Shown: positions 43,701 to 51,481 of the stretch, piece by piece
Layout: each line of letters opens with the position of its first letter
How positions within the stretch are numbered: the stretch's first letter is position 1
Source: Acetatifactor muris
GTDB lineage: Bacteria; Bacillota; Clostridia; Lachnospirales; Lachnospiraceae
Length of the DNA: 64,000 nucleotides
Assembly (NCBI RefSeq): GCF_024623325.1
Contig: NZ_JANJZD010000024.1
Span: 18,170 to 82,169, forward strand
Reading direction: 5' to 3'
The notes under the pieces: generated by a model
Database searches by the model: none
Seen by the model: the letters and a program-made list of their open reading frames with translations, nothing else
What the model was told of the DNA's origin: nothing
Made by a program: the position numbers and the translations under genes

Positions 43701-44273
43701 GAATTCTCTGAAAAACTGGAAAATATGCAGACAGAGATGGGCGATATGGTTGACGGCATGGATCTTTCTACAGAAGCAAAGGCCAATGCAAAAGCTACGA
43801 TGGATGCCTATGTGAGCGAGATTCAGGCCGGGGTGGCAAGGGCGCAGACAGCCATTGATTCACTGAACTTTGCAAATAACACTTTGAGCGGCGGCGGATA
43901 TCATGAATACGCCACGGGAACTCTTGATGCTGAACCGGGCCTTGCGCTTGTAGGAGAGGAAGGGCCTGAACTTGTCAACTTTGGCGGTGGCGAGGTGGTT
44001 TATACCGCTGCTGAAACATCGAATATTCTGTCACGGGGTAATGAAAACAAAGACTTTTACGTTTCCCCGCCAGAGGAAACAGGGAGCGGAGATGATTCTG
44101 GTGATAAGACCATTACTCTTAGGATTGAGGGTGCCGGGGAAATGAAAGTCAGTGGCGGCGGTGCCAACAAAGAGGATATCGTAAACGTACTTGTTGAGAA
44201 TATGAGGGGTGTCCTGATGGATATTCTTCGACAGGAAATTATGGAGGAGGGGGAAATGTCGTATGAGTTCTAG
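40704..44273 (+). CDS. xkdO: Tape measure protein (XkdO)
   Basis: 1189 residues, ATG 40704 after GGAGGCGGTAGAT. Long helical chain with an acidic early part (DDAADDLEDFGDEAEDAGDD), a TP901-like core (TLNAYGLEASEVTNISDSLV; GSAGSNVATIITEETG), hydrophobic segments near residues 480-550, coiled coils after 560, and a C-terminal GYHEYATGTLDAEPGLALVG then EEGPEL motif common in tape measures. By the usual rule of about 0.15 nm per residue the tail would be near 175 nm; this is an estimate. Overlaps the next gene by 11 bases. Confidence 0.9.
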   Translation: MAGLSVIFRAVDEISSRFDAMVSAGTRALDSFDRIGAAADSSYDVISEGAAGAADAMERAASATDYWTDRIGNYDREAMQAIYSIEELVEMGYMSEEALNHLGDALDDAADDLEDFGDEAEDAGDDAEDFGERSQSAVEGLDKLLATVGIVAALTAIGSAFMGCSQAAAEFETNVAMVSTVADTTVLSAGELSAQISDLSMDTARNVNELADASYNAISAGVATEAAVATVGEASKLATAGFTSSSSALSVLTTTLNAYGLEASEVTNISDSLVTSQNLGVLTIDQMASSMGKAISTASAYSVDLYNLESGYISLTKAGISVEESTTYISSMFNELGSAGSNVATIITEETGMSFGQLMNAGYSLADVLDIVYESAGRDGEAMMNLWGSAEAGKAANAIINQGLDTFNSNLEKLANSAGTTQAAYEAMTNTTAFSTERMENSFNNLSIAIGDDLNPVISQFQNGIADVTDGFTKLINEHPAITAVLTGIVVGVGAVTLAITAYIAVTKIAAVASAALGTTMTVALGPIMLVVAAIAAVTAAVIYMANAEDEAEKAQASLTASSQEMADELENLQEQYDALAEAGAADTVEAYQLKNQIDELSEAFENNKQTIGDLIAYNEQLKTTLDEIANTYDETVDSIDQSESDSKSLIAQLVAMSESADLSGGQLEIMQNIVDRLNGSYEGLNLTLDETNGKLNMSVEDLWAVVSESAEQERAQANMDALMGYLAQYQEAQAKYDENMKTQIAAKAEYERALEEDWAEEHPILAWTGWADGAEMNWSGSVKDAYHVWDQAKEATSGAKENFDTLTESIEACYAQMGYSEDEIEEMMAELALASASATEMAEKLEQEKEAVENTSDGYAEAQNALSQYSEALQSLCEEYDAAYEAALQSIQGQYSLWDEVEDVAAMSSQSIQDALQSQIDYWNSYNENMASLTERASDIEGLSDMLASLADGSEESAAMLAGMESMNDADLSAVVQQYNNLQTAQSETAASVADLETEFSEKLENMQTEMGDMVDGMDLSTEAKANAKATMDAYVSEIQAGVARAQTAIDSLNFANNTLSGGGYHEYATGTLDAEPGLALVGEEGPELVNFGGGEVVYTAAETSNILSRGNENKDFYVSPPEETGSGDDSGDKTITLRIEGAGEMKVSGGGANKEDIVNVLVENMRGVLMDILRQEIMEEGEMSYEF

Positions 44274-44928
44274 TTGTCAGATGTATCTTGCGCAGCAGTA
44301 CACTAAATTCCGCCTCCCCGTCCTTCCAGAAAAAGTTGAAATAGCCTATGGGAGCAACAATGACAAAATGAGGGTATGCGGTGTTGGAGAAGTGACAGTG
44401 ATTCAGGACAGCGAAGCGGCCAGCATTAAGTTTTCCAGTTTCTTTCCAAAGCACTATTTCAGTGGGTGTGATTATAAGCATATTCCGGATCCCCTTTCTG
44501 CAGTCAATACGATTCTGGAATTGAAAAACAGCGGAAAACCGGTAAGGTTTACTATTACTGGTGGCATGAATGTATCTATGTATGTCACGATAGAAAAATT
44601 TGATACGGAGGAGCAGGGCGGAGATCTGGAAACGATTCACTATTCTATTACCTTAAAGGAATATAGAGAAGTAACCATACGGCAGATCAAGGTGGAGATT
44701 TCTACGAAAAAGGCCACAATCTCAGCACCTGTATCCAGAACCGACAATTCTTCATCAGGCGGTCAGACATATACAGTGGTAAAAGGGGACTGCCTGTGGA
44801 ATATTTCCAAGAAATTTTATGGAAGTGGAGCTAAATATACGATTATTTATAATGCCAATAAATCGGTGATTGGTGGGAATCCGAATCTCATTTATCCGGG
44901 GCAGGTTCTGACCATTCCGGCTGCGTAG
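44263..44928 (+). CDS. xkdP: LysM tail protein (XkdP)
   Basis: 221 residues, ATG 44263 overlapping the tape measure end; RBS GGAGGGGG lies inside that gene. An N-terminal tail-hub accessory domain (RLPVLPEKVEIAYGSNNDKM; PDPLSAVNTILELKNSGKPV) is followed by a C-terminal LysM motif (YTVVKGDCLWNISKKFYGSG, then NPNLIYPGQVLTIPA). XkdP-type proteins bind peptidoglycan near the tail tip. Confidence 0.88.
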   Translation: MSSSCQMYLAQQYTKFRLPVLPEKVEIAYGSNNDKMRVCGVGEVTVIQDSEAASIKFSSFFPKHYFSGCDYKHIPDPLSAVNTILELKNSGKPVRFTITGGMNVSMYVTIEKFDTEEQGGDLETIHYSITLKEYREVTIRQIKVEISTKKATISAPVSRTDNSSSGGQTYTVVKGDCLWNISKKFYGSGAKYTIIYNANKSVIGGNPNLIYPGQVLTIPAA

Positions 44929-44941
44929 GAGGGAGGTGCTT

Positions 44942-45922
44942 ATGATCCAGTTTATTATTATCAAAGGAACTGTGGGATATGATGTTTCAGAATGCTTTGA
45001 AACAATTACCTGGGGAGGCAGGAAAGGAGCCGCGCCAAGGAATGTTAAAATCACGCTGATGGATGATGATGGGGACAGCCATAAACGGGTATCAGTAGAC
45101 TGCGAGGACGGGGACCAGTGTGTTATGTATGAGGACGGATCTGAATTGTTCCGGGGAATCATCGTGTCCCACACGCAGAGCAATAAGAAAAAACTTGTGA
45201 TCACCGCCTATGATAATATGTACTACCTGGCGAATAATAAGGATTCTTTTTGCTATACCAATAAAACGGCAACGGAAATCTTCAATGACTGCATGACCCG
45301 GATTGGGATGACGGGAGGCGGAGCCGTGGATACTGTGTATGTTATTCCGGAACTGCCGAAAGCAAAAACCACATATTATGATGTTTTACTGGATGCCCTG
45401 AGCAGTACCTATAAAGCGACGGGCATCCGTTATTATATTTCTTCTGAGAAAGGAAATATCCATTTGAAGCGGAGGGCTGAATCCGCCCTGCAGTGGGTGC
45501 TGGAAGTTGGCGCCAACATTACAGACTATAACTATACAAAAAGTATCGTGGGAATAAAGACGAGAGTGCGGCTTTTGTCAAAAGAGGATGCGGTTGTCTA
45601 TGAGGAAGTAAATACCGCCTTAGAGGGAAAGATAGGGGTGTTCATGGAGGTCAAATCTGTGGATGACAGCTATAACGATGCACAGATGAAAGAACTGGTC
45701 CAGTCGGTATTTTCCGAAAAGGGCATGCCGACAAAATCCCTGAAAGTATCCGGCATTGGGATATCGGAGGCCGTATCGGGTGGATGTGTCTATGTAATCA
45801 TTCCACATTTGGGAATAAAAAGAACTTTTTATATTGATGAGGATAGCCATACCTTTACAAGAAAATCCCACAAAATGACATTGAAACTGAATTTTGCAGA
45901 CGATATCGATTCTGCCGGATAG
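44942..45922 (+). CDS. xkdQ: Baseplate hub protein (XkdQ)
   Basis: 326 residues; ATG 44942 is spaced from GGAGGGAGG (an in-frame GTG at 44936 is too close). Features of the XkdQ/gpD hub family: ECFETITWGGRKGAAPRNVK, SELFRGIIVSHTQSNKKKLV, AYDNMYYLANNKDSFCYTNK, NIHLKRRAESALQWVLEVG. It should cap the tube at the baseplate. Confidence 0.85.
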   Translation: MIQFIIIKGTVGYDVSECFETITWGGRKGAAPRNVKITLMDDDGDSHKRVSVDCEDGDQCVMYEDGSELFRGIIVSHTQSNKKKLVITAYDNMYYLANNKDSFCYTNKTATEIFNDCMTRIGMTGGGAVDTVYVIPELPKAKTTYYDVLLDALSSTYKATGIRYYISSEKGNIHLKRRAESALQWVLEVGANITDYNYTKSIVGIKTRVRLLSKEDAVVYEEVNTALEGKIGVFMEVKSVDDSYNDAQMKELVQSVFSEKGMPTKSLKVSGIGISEAVSGGCVYVIIPHLGIKRTFYIDEDSHTFTRKSHKMTLKLNFADDIDSAG

Positions 45923-45930
45923 GAGGGATT

Positions 45931-46350
45931 ATGGAGGATCAGACAAGCATAAAGCAGATAATACAAAGTATGTCACCAGACGGCGCCGGCGTGGTTGAAG
46001 GCACTGTGACAAATGCGGCCCCGTTGGAAATAACCCTTACTAATGATGCCAAGATGATCCTGTCGGCCAATTCTCTGATAGTCCCGGAGCATTTAACGGA
46101 CCATGAGATAGAGGCGGATATTATGATGGATGACGGCGCTCTGTATGCTCCTACCGGGGCGGAGGATGAAAAAGGAGAGCATGAGCACCCGGGGATTGCA
46201 AAGAGCGGAAAACACACACATGAACTGAAAGGCTTCCAGCTCACGGGAGGCAAGATAATTCTTCATACGGGACTGAAAGCAGGTGAAATCGTATATCTGC
46301 TTTCTTATAACAATGGGAAAAAATATTATGTTCTGGATAGAAGGGGGTGA
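45931..46350 (+). CDS. xkdR: DUF2577 baseplate protein (XkdR)
   Basis: 139 residues, ATG 45931 after TAGGAGGGATT. TSIKQIIQSMSPDGAGVVEG and LEITLTNDAKMILSANSLIV match DUF2577. A His-rich segment (GEHEHPGIAKSGKHTHELKG) could bind a metal ion, as some tail-tip proteins do. Confidence 0.82.
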   Translation: MEDQTSIKQIIQSMSPDGAGVVEGTVTNAAPLEITLTNDAKMILSANSLIVPEHLTDHEIEADIMMDDGALYAPTGAEDEKGEHEHPGIAKSGKHTHELKGFQLTGGKIILHTGLKAGEIVYLLSYNNGKKYYVLDRRG

Positions 46351-46355
46351 TGCAT

Positions 46356-46775
46356 ATGGCCCTGGATATTCCTATTCCATTTGAAACAATTGAAAATGAG
46401 CAGGAAAAAACCTCCCGGACTTATAAGATTGACTGGGACGAGGGGCGGATTATAGGTTTTGTCGATGGACAGGAGGCCATGAACCAGTATATCAAAAAAG
46501 CGATACTAACGCCTCGTTTCCGCTGTCTAATTTATTCGAATCAGTATGGGAGTGAAATTATAGATACGCTGATGGATAAGGAGGTAACAAGGGAGTATGT
46601 AGAAGCGGAAATATCCTTTTTGGTAACGGACACGCTAATCCACGATCCGAGGGTACTGCGGGTATATAATGTGGGGATTGAATTTAAGGATACCTATCCT
46701 ATGCAGGACAGCTGTGTCATTACCTTTGACGTAGATACGATATATGGGGAAATCCCGATAAAGGAGGTGATTTGA
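46356..46775 (+). CDS. xkdS: Baseplate wedge protein, gp25/W-like DUF2634 (XkdS)
   Basis: 139 residues; ATG 46356 is chosen over GTG 46347 and ATG 46350 for spacing from AAGGGGG. Signatures YKIDWDEGRIIGFVDGQEAM and KAILTPRFRCLIYSNQYGSE are typical of DUF2634/gp25-like proteins, which start sheath assembly in the baseplate. Its stop directly precedes the baseplate J gene. Confidence 0.88.
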   Translation: MALDIPIPFETIENEQEKTSRTYKIDWDEGRIIGFVDGQEAMNQYIKKAILTPRFRCLIYSNQYGSEIIDTLMDKEVTREYVEAEISFLVTDTLIHDPRVLRVYNVGIEFKDTYPMQDSCVITFDVDTIYGEIPIKEVI

Positions 46776-47864
46776 GTGTTTGAGCAGTTTACCGAAGATT
46801 ATTTTATGGAACAGGCAAGGGAGATGGGAGATGCGCTGGGGGTTGATACCAGGGAGGGGAGCGTCTACATGGATGCGGCAGCCGGCCACTGTCTTAGGGC
46901 CGCAAAGTTCTATGAGGATCTCCGGTCCGTATTCGATCTGCTGTTTGCGGATACATGTACGGGTGATGTGCTGGATGAATGGGCGGCGCAGAAGCAGGTT
47001 TACCGCAAGGCGGCCACATCATCTTATTATGTGCCGGTATTTGACGGCGTGGCACCGGCAGATCTGGTGGGAGACAGGTTCATGGCCGACGGTTATTATT
47101 TCGTGGTGGTGCAGGAGGGGGAAGATTTTTATTTACAGTCTGAACTTACGGGAACGGAGACAAATTATCTGCTCAAAGGAGAGCGGTTGGTTCCGGTGCG
47201 CAATACTATGGGACTGAAATCTGCTACACTTGGAGATATGTATGCGGCAGGCACTGATAAGGAAAGCGATGAAGATCTGCGGCAGCGGTGGAAAGAAGCC
47301 CTCTCCGAGCCGGCTGAAAACTGGAATAAGCAGCAGTACAAGACCAGCTGCGAATCGTATGATGGTGTTGGCAGGGCAATCATTACGCCGCTGGCATATG
47401 GGCCATGTACGGTAAAAGCCCTTATCATCAGTTCGGAGGGAACGGCACCCCCGGATTCGCTGATTGAGCAGATTCAGGAAGAGATGGATCCCGGATCGAA
47501 AGGAGTAGGGCAGGGGAAGGTGCTTCTTGGCTGTAAGTTTTTTGCGGTGGCGGCGGGGCAGGAGACAGTCAATATTTCTTTTGATGTAGTTATTGCATCC
47601 GGATATTCGCTGGAGAGTACGAAAGAAACGGTCCGTCAGGAACTGATTCGCTATATGAAGGATATTGCCCTGGATACTCCCGATGAAGAGAATATGGTGG
47701 CGCAGTACATGAAGGTGATTGGTATTTTAGCAAATACGGCAGGAATTAAGGATTTAGCAAATCTTACGCTAAATGGACTGTCTGAAAATGTAAATATTGA
47801 AGCGGATAATGTCCCTGTCCTCGGCGAACTGACAATGAACGAAGCGGCAGTTTTGAACAGATAG
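46776..47864 (+). CDS. xkdT: Baseplate J-like protein (XkdT)
   Basis: 362 residues from GTG 46776 after AAAGGAGGTGATT. Matches baseplate J: GVDTREGSVYMDAAAGHCLR, LFADTCTGDVLDEWAAQKQV, RKAATSSYYVPVFDGVAPAD, DEDLRQRWKEALSEPAENWN. Part of the wedge with XkdS and XkdU. Confidence 0.9.
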   Translation: MFEQFTEDYFMEQAREMGDALGVDTREGSVYMDAAAGHCLRAAKFYEDLRSVFDLLFADTCTGDVLDEWAAQKQVYRKAATSSYYVPVFDGVAPADLVGDRFMADGYYFVVVQEGEDFYLQSELTGTETNYLLKGERLVPVRNTMGLKSATLGDMYAAGTDKESDEDLRQRWKEALSEPAENWNKQQYKTSCESYDGVGRAIITPLAYGPCTVKALIISSEGTAPPDSLIEQIQEEMDPGSKGVGQGKVLLGCKFFAVAAGQETVNISFDVVIASGYSLESTKETVRQELIRYMKDIALDTPDEENMVAQYMKVIGILANTAGIKDLANLTLNGLSENVNIEADNVPVLGELTMNEAAVLNR

Positions 47865-47875
47865 GGGGGATGCGT

Positions 47876-48673
47876 ATGCTTGTATATAATAACCAGCAGC
47901 GGAGCGGATATGAAGAGATCGCGTCCTACAGTCCGCGCTATTACAGGAGAATCAAAGAAATGGATGCGGTGTTTCGGCTGGCCGGCTGGATTATCGATCT
48001 TATGGCCCAGGATATGGAAGATATGGTGGCGTTTCAGTTCCTGAAATATATGGATGATGAAGCACTTACCAGATACGAGGTGTTTCTGGGAATTATGAAA
48101 GATGCAAACAAAACGCTGGAAGAGAGGAAAGCCTATATCAATGCATTGCTGATAGGCTCCGGAAAACTTTCTGCAGATAAGATTAAAGCGATTGTGAGAC
48201 AATTTGTGAACTGCGAGTGCGACATTGAATTGTCGGGCGCCGAGTTGTATATCAATATGACATTTAAGGATAATCCGGATAAGTATATGGAGGATATTCG
48301 TAGTCTTATCAAAGGGAAGGTACCGGCTCATATCGAGATTATTTATCATGGTTCAGAAGGGCTTGACATAGTGGTCCAGCTTGCAAACACCGTGACGGTG
48401 GAACGGATGCGCCACAGGATGGATTTTTATCTGTATAGCAATGGCGGCATTACATATCTGAATGGCGCCGCTGCTTTTGATGGAAGCTTTCTGCTGGGGA
48501 GCCAGCTTGAATTGTTCCCGGTAAGGGACCGGCACAGGCTTGAAGTTGTGCAGAAAGAATCCGTTGAAGCTGAATCCATCCTGATAAAAAAGAACCTTAA
48601 TTATTTGGATGGGAGTATTTTTCTTGACGGAAGTACGACACTGAATGCGGCAGAATGGAAGGAGGAAATTTAG
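47876..48673 (+). CDS. xkdU: DUF2313/YmfQ-like baseplate protein (XkdU)
   Basis: 265 residues; ATG 47876 after TAGGGGGGATGC. The first 190 residues match XkdU (SYSPRYYRRIKEMDAVFRLA; ALTRYEVFLGIMKDANKTLE; PAHIEIIYHG). The last 70 form a small repeat-containing end (YLNGAAAFDGSFLLGSQLEL; YLDGSIFLDGSTTLNAAEW) that likely docks the fibre. Last conserved baseplate gene before host-range genes. Confidence 0.85.
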   Translation: MLVYNNQQRSGYEEIASYSPRYYRRIKEMDAVFRLAGWIIDLMAQDMEDMVAFQFLKYMDDEALTRYEVFLGIMKDANKTLEERKAYINALLIGSGKLSADKIKAIVRQFVNCECDIELSGAELYINMTFKDNPDKYMEDIRSLIKGKVPAHIEIIYHGSEGLDIVVQLANTVTVERMRHRMDFYLYSNGGITYLNGAAAFDGSFLLGSQLELFPVRDRHRLEVVQKESVEAESILIKKNLNYLDGSIFLDGSTTLNAAEWKEEI

Positions 48674-49057
48674 ATGTCGGACAGTATAGTTACCAATATC
48701 GCAAAGAAGAAAATCGTGCAGGCAAGGGCCGGGCTGATACCGGCTCTTCCGAAGACGATAGGCATGGCGTTCGGTGATGGGGCAGCCAGCGGATCGTCAA
48801 TTAGGACGCCCTTGGCCACGGATGTGTCCCTACAGCATGAATTGCACCGGCAGCCGATAGATGATGTGACTTTGCAGCCGGATGAAATCAGTGCAATGTA
48901 TGTAACCACGCTGGCGAAGGAAACTCTGGCAGGCCAGACGATCAATGAGGTCGCTTTGTATGATGAAGACGGAGATTTGCTGGCGATAAAGGCGTTTTCA
49001 AATAAAGGAAAGGATGGGGATATGGAGATGGTATTTGAAATCCTGGATAAGTTTTAG
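48674..49057 (+). CDS. Tail-collar fibre N-terminal-like protein
   Basis: 127 residues, ATG 48674 right after the previous stop (TTTAGATG) behind GGAGGAAAT. NIAKKKIVQARAGLIPALPK, GDGAASGSSIRTPLATDVSL and TINEVALYDEDGDLLAIKAF are typical of phage tail-collar fibre N-terminal domains that attach fibres to the baseplate. Here the domain stands alone, which fits an adaptor for separate receptor-binding proteins downstream. Confidence 0.75.
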   Translation: MSDSIVTNIAKKKIVQARAGLIPALPKTIGMAFGDGAASGSSIRTPLATDVSLQHELHRQPIDDVTLQPDEISAMYVTTLAKETLAGQTINEVALYDEDGDLLAIKAFSNKGKDGDMEMVFEILDKF

Positions 49058-49063
49058 GCTCTG

Positions 49064-49086
49064 AAAATAACGTATTTCGTTATTTT
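49064..49086 (+). terminator. AT-rich hairpin, possible weak terminator before the DGR operon
   Basis: AAAATAACG (49064-49072) and CGTTATTTT (49078-49086) are perfect 9-base arms around TATTT, just after the collar gene. The stem is AT-rich and has no further T-run, so termination would be weak; it separates the baseplate operon from the DGR genes. Confidence 0.5.
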
Positions 49087-49138
49087 GTAACATGAAAATT
49101 AAGACGCTAACAAAATGTGTTATATTGAGGAGGATGTA

Positions 49139-49615
49139 ATGAAAGATTACACAAACAATACTCCTATTTTTTCTGAAGCACTAAAAATTACAGAAACCTC
49201 TGATCCGGCTCATGCCGATATTGTCAATACGGCACCGATTCAGGTATTTCAGAATACACTCTGTAATCGCCAGTCGATTGAGCAGTTGAAACAGAGCGCA
49301 GTGTCTACGGAAGATTATAATCCGGAGGTGTCCTATCAGGTGGGGGATTATTGCCTATACCAGAATACGCTCTACAAATGCGTGCAGGAAACAACCGGAG
49401 AATGGAATCCTATCTGCTGGCAGCAGACAAGCGCATTGGGAGAGATAGAGGGCCTGAGAGGCACAATAGTGCAGCAGGAGGCTGTGATATCTTCCCTTGA
49501 GGAAATGCTCGTGACCGGTAATGTTATATCAGATCTGGTGACAGGTGATGGAGATCGATTTGTCTCTGTAAATGGTGACGGTTTCAAAGCGTTGAAGAAA
49601 ATTCAGTTTAAGTAG
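49139..49615 (+). CDS. Tail-tip protein with chitin-binding-like module
   Basis: 158 residues from ATG 49139 after GAGGAGGATGTA. N-terminal adaptor-like part, then residues about 60-100 (YNPEVSYQVGDYCLYQNTLY, KCVQ, GEWNP) form a small aromatic-rich module like CBM5/12 domains, followed by a short coiled coil and VTGDGDRFVSVNGDGFKALK. It lies directly before the DGR target and is probably its partner in the receptor-binding tip. A related module is inserted in the capsid protein. Confidence 0.7.
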   Translation: MKDYTNNTPIFSEALKITETSDPAHADIVNTAPIQVFQNTLCNRQSIEQLKQSAVSTEDYNPEVSYQVGDYCLYQNTLYKCVQETTGEWNPICWQQTSALGEIEGLRGTIVQQEAVISSLEEMLVTGNVISDLVTGDGDRFVSVNGDGFKALKKIQFK

Positions 49616-49624
49616 GAGGAGAAA

Positions 49625-50527
49625 ATGGAACAGTTATTTATGAATTTAGAAAGGCTGACTTCCGTTCCGGGAGGCGGCAGTTTTTTACACATCGTGACGG
49701 AAAATGGGGATAAGATCATCAAGGCTGAGGACTTTGCGAGAGATATGTTTAATTTCTTGACTGGCGGAGAGCCGGAGGCACATAACCAGATTTATCGTGG
49801 CGGGAAGGTGCTCACAGATTTCTATAGTTATGATGAAATTATAGAGATGGTGCAGGCGAAAGATTTCTCGGATATATTCGTTGGGGACATCATTGAGAGA
49901 GATACGCCGGCGATTTCCGTTACGAATTTTGCAGCCAAGGCAAAGACGCAGTATGTGGTCCTGGGAATCAATTCCCTGAATAACCACGGAGATACACCCA
50001 AACTGCAGAACAGGCCGCACCTTGTTATGATGCCTCTGGACGGTCTTGGGAGTGCCTATATGAATGCAACTAACATAACTACGGGCGGGTATAAGGACAG
50101 CTATATGAACAAAACTGTGATACCAGCAGTAGTGACTGCTTTGGAGAGTGCATTTGGAGCGGCTCATGTGCTGCAGACAAGGGAATATATTACGAATACG
50201 GTAACAACTACCGTTGCCAGCCGGGGAGGCCTGGGGTGGCAGGGAGGATCCACGGCAGGGGAATGGAGTGATCAAAAAGCTATCCTCATGACGGAATTGG
50301 AGGCTTATGGTGCCACGCCGTTTTCGTCCAGTGCATATGACAATATAGGATTGAATCAGCAACTTCCGGGAATGAAAATTGATAAGATTATGAACCGTCG
50401 CTTCAACCGGTGGTTGCGGTCGGTCTGCTATTCGACGACCTTCTGCCTTGTGGACGCTTACGGCAATCCGAGCTACGGCTACGCCTCGAGCGTGCTTGTG
50501 GTTTGCCCCCGCTTCTCAATCGGCTAA
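49625..50527 (+). CDS. DGR target: variable receptor-binding protein (C-type lectin-like)
   Basis: 300 residues, ATG 49625 after TAGGAGGAGAAA. The C-terminal half has the look of C-lectin-fold DGR variable proteins: PHLVMMPLDGLGSAYMNATN, GGYKDSYMN, then MNRRFNRWLRSVCYSTTFC and a final VCPRFSIG. The last 40 codons are the variable repeat. Compared with the template, nine of ten core Asn codons have become Tyr, Leu, Asp, Tyr, Ser, Tyr, Tyr, Ser and Leu, while the scaffold residues (Trp, Cys, Gly, Pro) are unchanged. It should sit at the tail tip and bind host surface ligands. Confidence 0.93.
   Translation: MEQLFMNLERLTSVPGGGSFLHIVTENGDKIIKAEDFARDMFNFLTGGEPEAHNQIYRGGKVLTDFYSYDEIIEMVQAKDFSDIFVGDIIERDTPAISVTNFAAKAKTQYVVLGINSLNNHGDTPKLQNRPHLVMMPLDGLGSAYMNATNITTGGYKDSYMNKTVIPAVVTALESAFGAAHVLQTREYITNTVTTTVASRGGLGWQGGSTAGEWSDQKAILMTELEAYGATPFSSSAYDNIGLNQQLPGMKIDKIMNRRFNRWLRSVCYSTTFCLVDAYGNPSYGYASSVLVVCPRFSIG
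50397..50514 (+). repeat. DGR variable repeat (VR)
   Basis: 118 bases aligned without gaps to the template at 51221-51338. There are 12 differences, every one at an adenine of the template: VR positions 50429, 50447, 50448, 50453, 50459, 50472, 50474, 50480, 50490, 50495, 50496 and 50512. Outcomes are 6 T, 3 C and 3 G. 13 of 25 template adenines are unchanged. The GC-rich invariant 3' part (GTGGTTTGCCCCCG) is the likely IMH site that guides homing. Confidence 0.97.
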
Positions 50528-50551
50528 TCACGGCCCCTTGTGGGCCGTGAT
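50527..50551 (+). promoter_or_regulatory. DGR hairpin/cruciform downstream of VR
   Basis: ATCACGGCCC (50527-50536) and GGGCCGTGAT (50542-50551) form a perfect 10-base stem with a 5-base loop, starting on the last base of the VR gene stop. Known DGRs (Bordetella phage BPP-1 and others) have such an inverted repeat just after the IMH that promotes target recognition. A second hairpin, CCGGCC/GGCCGG around GTAA (50558-50573), follows. Confidence 0.88.
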
Positions 50552-50615
50552 ACAGTCCCGGCCGTAAGGCCGGTCGCCACATTTTGGATTTTGGGGTTCT
50601 GAGGAGAAAGTTAAA

Positions 50616-51197
50616 ATGAGTGTACCGAAACACAAGAGATCTGAGAGTCCGATGGAATTTTTGCATAATGCCCTGAATTTACGACGGGAAATGACAGAAC
50701 TTTTACTACGAGATTTTGGCGTGAAGTCCCGGATAAGAGAGCATTTGAAGGAGGTGAGGCTGGATGAACCGTCAAAGGAAGAATTGGAGTGGATGAAAAA
50801 GCGGTATGGCATGACGGGTGAGGACTGTCAGAAAATAGATACCATCATCAATAATGCCACATACGATGTAAAGGAGTTGGAGCAGTATCCAGAATGGCTA
50901 ATATCCTATTTCAGAAGCGCTATTCTTAGAATTTTAGAGAATCTGCTGAACAATCTGTATTATGCCAACAGCATATATATCACGAAGGAAGCAGAATACA
51001 CGCAACGAAGAGGATATCTGAACCAGGCCATAGGAAATTGCTATCAGCTGACAAGCTGGATGGATTATATCAGGCAGACGCTTCCGGTAGATGCCAATAA
51101 ATATGAACGGTATCTGATCCGGATACAGCGGGAAATCGCACTTGTAAAAGGTGTGCGTACCGCTGACAATAAGACGTTGGCCAAGATAAGGAAATAA
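50616..51197 (+). CDS. avd: DGR accessory protein (Avd-like four-helix bundle)
   Basis: 193 residues, ATG 50616 preceded by GAGGAGAAAG. Placed between VR and TR as in the BPP-1 DGR. Residues about 110-193 match Avd: FRSAILRILENLLNNLYYAN, AIGNCYQLTSWMDYIRQ, and a basic end RYLIRIQREIALVKGVRTAD. Avd is a barrel-shaped pentamer that binds the RT and the template RNA. This one is about 65 residues longer than BPP-1 Avd because of an N-terminal extension rich in charged residues. Confidence 0.85.
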   Translation: MSVPKHKRSESPMEFLHNALNLRREMTELLLRDFGVKSRIREHLKEVRLDEPSKEELEWMKKRYGMTGEDCQKIDTIINNATYDVKELEQYPEWLISYFRSAILRILENLLNNLYYANSIYITKEAEYTQRRGYLNQAIGNCYQLTSWMDYIRQTLPVDANKYERYLIRIQREIALVKGVRTADNKTLAKIRK

Positions 51198-51220
51198 ATC
51201 CATAGGGCACACACTATATA

Positions 51221-51338
51221 GTCGCTTCAACCGGTGGTTGCGGTCGGTCTGCAATTCGACGACCTTCTGCAATGTGAACGCTAACGGCAATCCGAACAAC
51301 GGCAACGCCTCGAACGTGAATGTGGTTTGCCCCCGATT
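51221..51338 (+). repeat. DGR template repeat (TR)
   Basis: The non-coding donor copy, matching VR 50397-50514 at every position except 12, all adenines here. In the VR frame it would encode an Asn-rich stretch, with AAC/AAT codons at each variable position; these codons maximise amino-acid change by A-mutagenesis while avoiding stops. It lies 23 bases after the Avd gene and about 140 bases before the RT gene. Confidence 0.97.
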
Positions 51339-51481
51339 TCAAGCGCACCCATTATAGAGGGAAGATTCCCCAGGTGTGCGGATTGGAAGGAGTGTGCGTC
51401 CTGCCTTAGGGCGAATATGTCCCATGATGCGGCCTGTTACGACAGTTGTCCGCTGTAAACAGGGTTTAAATTTTGTAGGTA
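51339..51481 (+). ncRNA. Spacer RNA between TR and RT (DGR RNA 3' part)
   Basis: A 143-base non-coding stretch between the template and the RT gene. In BPP-1 a spacer of similar length on the TR transcript folds and is needed to prime and template cDNA synthesis with RT-Avd. Length and position match; no fold was computed. It contains GGAAGGAGTGTGCGTCC without a matching ORF start. Confidence 0.6.

Noticed and set aside
49099..49126. Extended -10 promoter (TTAAGA ... TGTTATATT) before the DGR operon
   Set aside because: Transcription would start at or after the ribosome site at 49127-49133, leaving no leader for the gene at 49139.
51221..51338. TR as a coding sequence
   Set aside because: It has no start codon or ribosome site in the VR frame, and its Asn-rich translation is explained by its role as mutagenesis template.
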